From positions 1-47,556 of the forward strand of contig SKWO01000009.1 of the NCBI GenBank assembly GCA_007128895.1: 47,556 bases of DNA. Reading direction: 5' to 3'. Shown here one piece after another: positions 42,827 to 47,556 of this stretch. The translations under genes were made by a program, and so were the position numbers. Below the pieces are notes generated by a model that searched no databases, was not told the DNA's origin, and was given only the letters and a program-made list of their open reading frames with translations. This DNA is from Gammaproteobacteria bacterium (GTDB taxonomy: Bacteria > Pseudomonadota > Gammaproteobacteria > SKWO01). The first letter of the stretch is position 1; each line of letters starts with the position of its first letter.

Positions 42827-43869
42827 GGCAGGACTCCCTCGGGCAGCTGCATGGTCAGGCAGTGCAGGCTGCCGTACTGTTCGATGATCGGGCGGCAGTC
42901 GATGGCGACGATCTCGCGCCCGGGAAAGCAGCTGGCCAGCCGCTCCAGCGCCACCGCATCGGCCGGGTCGCGGTAGGTCGGCACCAGCACGGCACCGTTG
43001 ATGATCAGAAAGTTGGCGTAGGTCGCCGGCAGCCGCTGGCCGTCGGCGGAGAAGGCCGGGCGCGGCCACGGCAGCGGTACCAGCCGATAGGGCCGGCCGT
43101 CGCGGTCGCGCAGGGCGGTCAGTTCGGCCTCCATCGCCTTCAGGGCGGGGTAGTGGCTGTCGTTCGGGTCGTCGCAGGCGACGTAGGCGATGGTGTGTGG
43201 GTCGCAGAAGCGGGCGAGGGTGTCGATGTGGGCATCGGTATCGTCGCCCTCCAGGTGGCCCTCGCTCAGCCACAGCACCCGGTCGATACCGAGCCACTGG
43301 CCCAGCCGGGCCTCGATCGCTGCCCTGTCCAGCTCGGGGTTGCGCGTCGGCGTGAGCAGGCAGTGGCTTGTGGTGAGCAGGGTGCCGAGGCCGTCGACCT
43401 CGACCGAGCCGCCCTCCAGCACCATCGCGACCGCCTCCAGCGGCGTCGTGCCGAAGGCGCCCTGGGCGTGCAGTGCGGCGGTGATGCGGTTGTCGCGTGC
43501 GTGCGCGTGCTTGCCGCCCCAGCCGTTGAAGGTGAAGTCGAGCAGGCGGGCGCTGCCGTTGCCGTCGAGAACGGTGAGCGGGCCGTGGTCGCGCGCCCAG
43601 GTGTCGTTGCTCGGGGCCAGATGCAAGGTGACCCGCTCCATGGCGCAGCCGGCCTGCTCTAGCAGCGCCCGCACGCGGTCGCGCAGCGGCGCGTCGTGGC
43701 AGGCGACCAGCAGCCGTTCGCGCGCGCTGATCTCGCGTGCGATGGTGGCAAAGACCGGCTCCACTTCATCGAGCAGCGGCCCCCAGTCGCTGTCGGCGTG
43801 CGGCCAGGTCAACTGCACGCCGCTCTGCGGGTGCCACTCCGGGGGGAGGCGGTACGTCATGTCAGCCAT
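42823..43869 (-). CDS. aguA: Agmatine deiminase
   Basis: AguA (348 aa) hydrolyses agmatine to N-carbamoylputrescine and ammonia. Peptidylarginine-deiminase fold: DTWARDHGP near residue 90, EGGSVEVDGLGTLL, DDTDAHIDTLARF with the catalytic His, and the nucleophile in GSLHCLTMQLP (about Cys337). Possible starts are ATG 43869 and 43860; the first overlaps the metA stop by 8 bases. Coupled to aguB. Confidence 0.95.
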   Translation of the reverse strand: MADMTYRLPPEWHPQSGVQLTWPHADSDWGPLLDEVEPVFATIAREISARERLLVACHDAPLRDRVRALLEQAGCAMERVTLHLAPSNDTWARDHGPLTVLDGNGSARLLDFTFNGWGGKHAHARDNRITAALHAQGAFGTTPLEAVAMVLEGGSVEVDGLGTLLTTSHCLLTPTRNPELDRAAIEARLGQWLGIDRVLWLSEGHLEGDDTDAHIDTLARFCDPHTIAYVACDDPNDSHYPALKAMEAELTALRDRDGRPYRLVPLPWPRPAFSADGQRLPATYANFLIINGAVLVPTYRDPADAVALERLASCFPGREIVAIDCRPIIEQYGSLHCLTMQLPEGVLP

Positions 43870-44941
43870 CTTGGCGCCGTAGTTCAAGGGGGTTGTCAGG
43901 GTCGACACCGTCGCGGAACGGGCGGTGCCGGTCGATATGGGTAAGCTGGTAGACGGTGCCGATCCAGTTGTTGATGATCGCCTCGGCGCTGTCGTGCCAG
44001 GTGTTGTCCAGCCGTGTGGCCAGCAGCGGCTCGGGGAAGGGCGGCTCCGGCTCGCCGCGCGCAATCGCCGTCAGCAGCCGGTCGCGGTGCTCTTCCAGGA
44101 TCGCCTGCGACTGCAGCGGCAGGTAGTCGACCGGCACCGGCGGATAGTCGTCGCGCTGGCCGCGCACGAAGCGCACCATCTCGCGCTTGTACTCCTTGAG
44201 CAGGCTGATGGTGTCGTACTCCGGGTGGCCCTGGAAGAAGACGATGCGGAAGCGGTCCTCGCTCACCGCCAGATGGACGCCGGCCTCCTCGCTCTCCACC
44301 AGCACATGCACCCCGGCGTCCTCGAATTGGGCGCGCGAGATCTCGTTGAAGCGCGAGTGGGGCACGTCAAAGCGGGTATTGACCCCGTTGACCAGCGGGT
44401 GGCCGCGGTCGACCACCTCGTGCGGATAGACCCCCCAGCGCTTGAAGCCGAGGTGGCGGCGGGTCTGGCCGTAGCGGAACTGCATCACCGCATGGGTGGC
44501 CAGACAGGAGCAGAGGGTGGAGGTGACGTTCTCCCACGCCCAGTCGATCACCTCGATCAGCGGCTCCCAGAAGGGCTCGCGGGCCAGATCGGGCTGGGTC
44601 ACGTTGGCCCCGGTGATGATCAGCGCATCCAGCCCCTTGTCGCGGATGTCGTCGAAGTGCTCGTAGTAGCGCTCGACGTGGGCCAGCCCCTCCGGCCCGC
44701 GCGGCAGCGCGTCGATGGTGAAGGGGTGGAGGTAGAACTGGGCAATCTGGTTCGACTCGCCGATCAGGCGGAAGAACTGGCGCTCGGTGGCGGCCAGCGC
44801 CGCATCCGGCATCATGTTCAGCAGGCCGATGTGCAGCTCGCGGATCTCCTGCTTGAGGGCGAACTCCTGGCTCAGTACGTTGTGGCCTTCCTGCTTCAGG
44901 CGCTCGAAGGCCGGCAATGGATTGTGGGCAACCAGCGGCAT
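43862..44941 (-). CDS. metA: Homoserine O-succinyltransferase (MetA)
   Basis: 359 aa. It acylates homoserine in methionine synthesis. Seen: LKQEIRELHIGLLNMMPDAALAATERQF (in part), ITGANVTQPDL, the catalytic Cys146 in STLCSCLATHA (matching E. coli Cys142), and the QGHPEYDTISLLKEY block with the catalytic His and Glu. Acetyl versus succinyl preference cannot be told with confidence from sequence alone. One base separates it from the upstream ATPase gene, and it overlaps aguA by 8. Confidence 0.93.
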   Translation of the reverse strand: MPLVAHNPLPAFERLKQEGHNVLSQEFALKQEIRELHIGLLNMMPDAALAATERQFFRLIGESNQIAQFYLHPFTIDALPRGPEGLAHVERYYEHFDDIRDKGLDALIITGANVTQPDLAREPFWEPLIEVIDWAWENVTSTLCSCLATHAVMQFRYGQTRRHLGFKRWGVYPHEVVDRGHPLVNGVNTRFDVPHSRFNEISRAQFEDAGVHVLVESEEAGVHLAVSEDRFRIVFFQGHPEYDTISLLKEYKREMVRFVRGQRDDYPPVPVDYLPLQSQAILEEHRDRLLTAIARGEPEPPFPEPLLATRLDNTWHDSAEAIINNWIGTVYQLTHIDRHRPFRDGVDPDNPLELRRQDG

Positions 44942-44942
44942 C

Positions 44943-45785
44943 TCAACTCCTTTCGATGGCGCGCGCGATCAGCTCGATCAGCTCGGCCTCGTTCTGCACC
45001 GCCCACAGTTCGTCGGAGGTGACGGTATAGCCGTGCTCGGCGGCAATCGCTTCATAGCGCGGGATGCGTGAGCGGAAGAGGTGGGGGAAGACCCAGCGCA
45101 CAAAGTCGTCCGGCGAGACCTGGGCGACGTACTCCAGCTGCTGCTCGGCCATGTAGCGGGCCAGGTGGTCGTCGAGAAAGGCCTCGCGGTAGTAGAGCGG
45201 CTTCGGGTCGCTCTGCGCACGGCGGATCAGCTCCTCCTCATCCTTGGGCGTGGCCTGGATGTAGAGGATCAGGGTGTGTTCGGCCAGCGCCGCGATCGCC
45301 TCCGGGCTGTCCAGCTCGCAGACACTGCCGCCGGCGTCGTTGATGAAGCGGTCGTAGCCGTAGATGGTACGCGCCTTGTTGATGAAGGCCGGCACATCGA
45401 GCATGGCGGCAATCTCCGCCTGATGGTGCAGCTCCTGACGGCGCTTGAACTCGGCCAGCGGCAGGCCGCCCTCTTCCGGGTTGCCCAGCTTGCCGAGAAA
45501 GGTCGAGACCGGGTGCAGGTTGTCGACCGTGATGTTGTTGGCGATATAGATCGAATCGTTCAGCAGCAGATCGCGCAGAAAGGGCACCTGCATCGCCTGG
45601 TGCTTGATGTTGTCGAGAATCGGCTCATCCAGATAGCGGGTACCGATGCGGTAGTCACCGGAGTAGTGGAACCAGTGGCTGCGTCGGAGCATGTGGGCCA
45701 GCCGCGTCTTGCCCACCCCGGACATGCCGAGCAGGGTAATCGACTTGTGCTTCCACTGGCGGAATTGGTCGGCGCTGAGTCTCAC
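44943..45785 (-). CDS. P-loop ATPase/kinase-like protein
   Basis: 280 aa, cytoplasmic. Walker A GMSGVGKT at residues 20-27, then a Tyr/His-rich segment ([19 protein letters not shown]) where a shikimate-kinase-like fold binds substrate. [12 protein letters not shown] and LILYIQATP follow. Uncharacterised but conserved family to my recollection, found beside metA in several gammaproteobacteria. It heads the seven-gene - strand run and is divergent from ygiQ. Confidence 0.82.
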   Translation of the reverse strand: MRLSADQFRQWKHKSITLLGMSGVGKTRLAHMLRRSHWFHYSGDYRIGTRYLDEPILDNIKHQAMQVPFLRDLLLNDSIYIANNITVDNLHPVSTFLGKLGNPEEGGLPLAEFKRRQELHHQAEIAAMLDVPAFINKARTIYGYDRFINDAGGSVCELDSPEAIAALAEHTLILYIQATPKDEEELIRRAQSDPKPLYYREAFLDDHLARYMAEQQLEYVAQVSPDDFVRWVFPHLFRSRIPRYEAIAAEHGYTVTSDELWAVQNEAELIELIARAIERS

Positions 45786-45833
45786 GGGGGGCTCCGGTTC
45801 ATCTCTGAGCCGATCATTTTAGCCGGAACCGCG

Positions 45834-45839
45834 TATAAT
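45834..45839 (+). promoter_or_regulatory. -10 element of ygiQ, implying a leaderless or near-leaderless mRNA
   Basis: An exact TATAAT sits only nine bases before the ygiQ ATG (45849). The -35 region is weak. Transcription would start around 45846, leaving almost no leader, and no Shine-Dalgarno sequence is present. Confidence 0.5.
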
Positions 45840-45848
45840 TTCCCGTCA

Positions 45849-47556
45849 ATGGATACCCCCAAAGAGCTCTTCTCCTGGCGCCCCTACTGGGCCAAGCGGT
45901 TTGGCACCGCCCCCTTCCTGCCCATGTCGCGCGCCGAGATGGAGGCGCTGGGCTGGGATGCGTGCGATGTCATCCTGGTCACCGGCGACGCCTACGTCGA
46001 CCACCCCAGCTTCGGCATGGCGCTGATCGGCCGCCTGCTCGAGGCGCACGGCTTTCGCGTCGGCCTCCTCAGCCAGCCGGCGTGGGAGAGCGCCGAGCCC
46101 TTCACCGCCCTCGGCCGGCCGAACCTCTTCTTCGGCGTCACCGCCGGCAACATGGACTCGATGGTCAACCGCTACACCGCCGACCGCAAGCCGCGCTCCG
46201 ACGACGCCTACACACCGGGCGGGGAGGGTGGCAAGCGGCCCGACCGCTCCAGCCTCGTCTACGCCCAGCGCTGCCGCGAGGCTTACCCCGACGTGCCCAT
46301 CCTGCTCGGCGGCATCGAGGCCTCGCTGCGCCGCGCCGCCCACTACGACTACTGGCAGGACAAGGTACGCCGCTCGATCCTCTTCGACGCCAAGGCCGAC
46401 CTGCTGCTCTACGGCAACGCCGAACGCGCCCTGGTCGAGGTCGCCCACCGCCTCGCCGCGCGTGAGCCGGTCGAAAACCTCACCGACATCCGCGGCACCG
46501 CGTTGATCCGCAGCGCCATCGCCCCCGACTGGCACGCCATCGACGCCACCACCTTGCCGGCAGAGGCGGCCGGGCAGGGCGAGACCGTTCGCCACCTGCA
46601 CCGCGACGACGGCGCCCACCCCGTGGTCCTCCACCCCCGTGCGCCGAAGGCCGACCGCAGCCGACAGTACGTCCGCCTGCCCCCCTTCGAGGCGGTGCGC
46701 GGCGACCCCGCGCTCTACGCCCACGCCTCGCGCGCCCTGCACCTGGAGACCAACCCGCACAACGCCCGCCCGCTGGCTCAGCGCCACGGCGACCGCGAAC
46801 TGTGGATCAACCCGCCGCCGCTGCCGCTCACCAGCGAAGAGCTCGACCGCGTCTACGAACTGCCCTACGCCCGCGCCCCGCACCCGGCCTACGGTGGCGC
46901 CCGCATCCCCGCCTGGGAGATGATCCGCTTCTCCGTCAACATCATGCGCGGCTGCTTCGGCGGCTGCACCTTCTGCTCGATCACCGAACACGAAGGGCGC
47001 ATCATCCAGAACCGCTCCACCGACTCGATCCTGCGCGAGATCGAAGAGATCCGCGACCGCACCGACGGCTTCACCGGCATCATCTCCGACCTTGGCGGCC
47101 CCACCGCCAACATGTACCGCCTGCACTGCAAGGAAGCCAGAATCGAAGCCGCCTGCCGCCGCCTCTCCTGCGTCTACCCCGGCATCTGCGAAAACCTCAA
47201 CACCGACCACGCCCCGCTGATCGACCTCTACCGCCGCGCCCGCGCGCTGCCCGGCATCAAGCGCATCTTCATCGCCTCCGGCCTGCGCTACGACCTCGCC
47301 GTCGAATCGCCCGAATACATCCGCGAACTCGCCACCCACCACACCGGCGGCTACCTCAAGGTCGCCCCCGAGCACACCGAAGAGCGCGTATTGAACAAGA
47401 TGATGAAGCCCGGCATCGCCAGCTACGACCGCTTCGAAAAGCTCTTCCAGCGCTACAGCCGCGAAGCCGGCAAAGAGCAGTACCTGATCCCCTACTTCAT
47501 CGCCGCCCACCCCGGCGCCGACGACGAAGCCATGCTCAACCTCGCCCTCTGGCTCA
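45849..47556 (+). CDS. ygiQ: YgiQ-family radical SAM protein, 3' end outside window (partial)
   Basis: At least 569 residues are present and the frame is still open at the right edge. The N-terminus ([20 protein letters not shown]) and [22 protein letters not shown] match YgiQ. The radical SAM cluster motif CFGGCTFC is near residues 368-375, then [19 protein letters not shown] and [18 protein letters not shown]. Function is unproven; the family is predicted to modify an RNA or protein. Start: ATG 45849 agrees with the usual length of the N-terminus, despite the missing ribosome-binding site. Confidence 0.94.
   Translation, partial: MDTPKELFSWRPYWAKRFGTAPFLPMSRAEMEALGWDACDVILVTGDAYVDHPSFGMALIGRLLEAHGFRVGLLSQPAWESAEPFTALGRPNLFFGVTAGNMDSMVNRYTADRKPRSDDAYTPGGEGGKRPDRSSLVYAQRCREAYPDVPILLGGIEASLRRAAHYDYWQDKVRRSILFDAKADLLLYGNAERALVEVAHRLAAREPVENLTDIRGTALIRSAIAPDWHAIDATTLPAEAAGQGETVRHLHRDDGAHPVVLHPRAPKADRSRQYVRLPPFEAVRGDPALYAHASRALHLETNPHNARPLAQRHGDRELWINPPPLPLTSEELDRVYELPYARAPHPAYGGARIPAWEMIRFSVNIMRGCFGGCTFCSITEHEGRIIQNRSTDSILREIEEIRDRTDGFTGIISDLGGPTANMYRLHCKEARIEAACRRLSCVYPGICENLNTDHAPLIDLYRRARALPGIKRIFIASGLRYDLAVESPEYIRELATHHTGGYLKVAPEHTEERVLNKMMKPGIASYDRFEKLFQRYSREAGKEQYLIPYFIAAHPGADDEAMLNLALWL

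Noticed and set aside
45846-47510. Long open frame antisense to ygiQ
   Set aside because: Val/Gly/Ala/Asp-rich shadow; the + strand frame has the radical SAM cluster motif and matches YgiQ throughout.

Overview
This is a GC-rich stretch that reads as the chromosome of a sulfur-oxidising gammaproteobacterium (Chromatiales-like or a relative). The family-level signs are AcnB, TsaB, PurB, a YoaA/DinG-type helicase, YgiQ, an Anbu locus, a sulfur globule protein and a DsrE2-type sulfur-trafficking protein. Genes are tightly packed. There is no gene-free stretch over 300 bases, and I see no tRNA, rRNA, CRISPR array, insertion sequence or prophage.

Layout. (1) 1-5901, + strand: the 3' part of an RND permease, then a YoaA/DinG-like helicase, tsaB and a 'host attachment' family protein. 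(2) 5905-7254, - strand: a PAS-AAA+-Fis sigma-54 activator, divergent from (3) 7566-18858, + strand: eleven genes in a row behind an exact-consensus sigma-54 promoter (7491-7506) and an 8-bp-arm inverted repeat about 140 bp upstream. They encode an RND adaptor, an RND permease with a long basic cytoplasmic tail, two secreted Pro/Gly/His-rich proteins, a sulfur globule protein, an orphan ParA-like ATPase, a TPR membrane protein, a coiled-coil membrane protein, a membrane-anchored dynamin-like GTPase, a small membrane protein and DsrE2. I regard this as the candidate undescribed system: a regulated module for making, remodelling or positioning sulfur globules at the cell envelope. (4) 18879-20815, - strand: a small uncharacterised protein and purB. 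(5) 20945-30470, + strand: an SH3-like protein, an M48 lipoprotein protease, a CHASE2 adenylate cyclase, acnB, a DUF2971 protein, an MscS channel, a two-helix membrane protein and a GluR0-type glutamate-receptor-like potassium channel. (6) 30474-35693, - strand: pyruvate:ferredoxin oxidoreductase gamma, alpha and beta, then a GltD-like flavoprotein carrying the ferredoxin-type clusters, and an alpha/beta hydrolase; a long dispersed-type inverted repeat sits inside this run. (7) 35787-38523, + strand: the Anbu proteasome-like peptidase and a FapA/DUF342 protein. (8) 45785-38492, - strand: seven genes with overlaps or tiny gaps (P-loop ATPase, metA, aguA, aguB, circularly permuted ATP-grasp, alpha-E, zinc metallopeptidase). 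(9) 45849 to the right edge, + strand: ygiQ, incomplete.

How it fits together. Region 3 couples envelope transport and secreted low-complexity proteins with cytoplasmic spatial-organisation ATPases/GTPases and a sulfur carrier, under one nitrogen-type (sigma-54) promoter and a dedicated local activator. Regions 6 and 5 supply central carbon enzymes (pyruvate synthase/oxidase, aconitase). Regions 7 and 8 form a split Anbu locus in which the ATP-grasp/alpha-E peptide-bond machinery is co-transcribed with agmatine-to-putrescine and methionine genes. Functional statements are family-based; the system-level proposals are inference.
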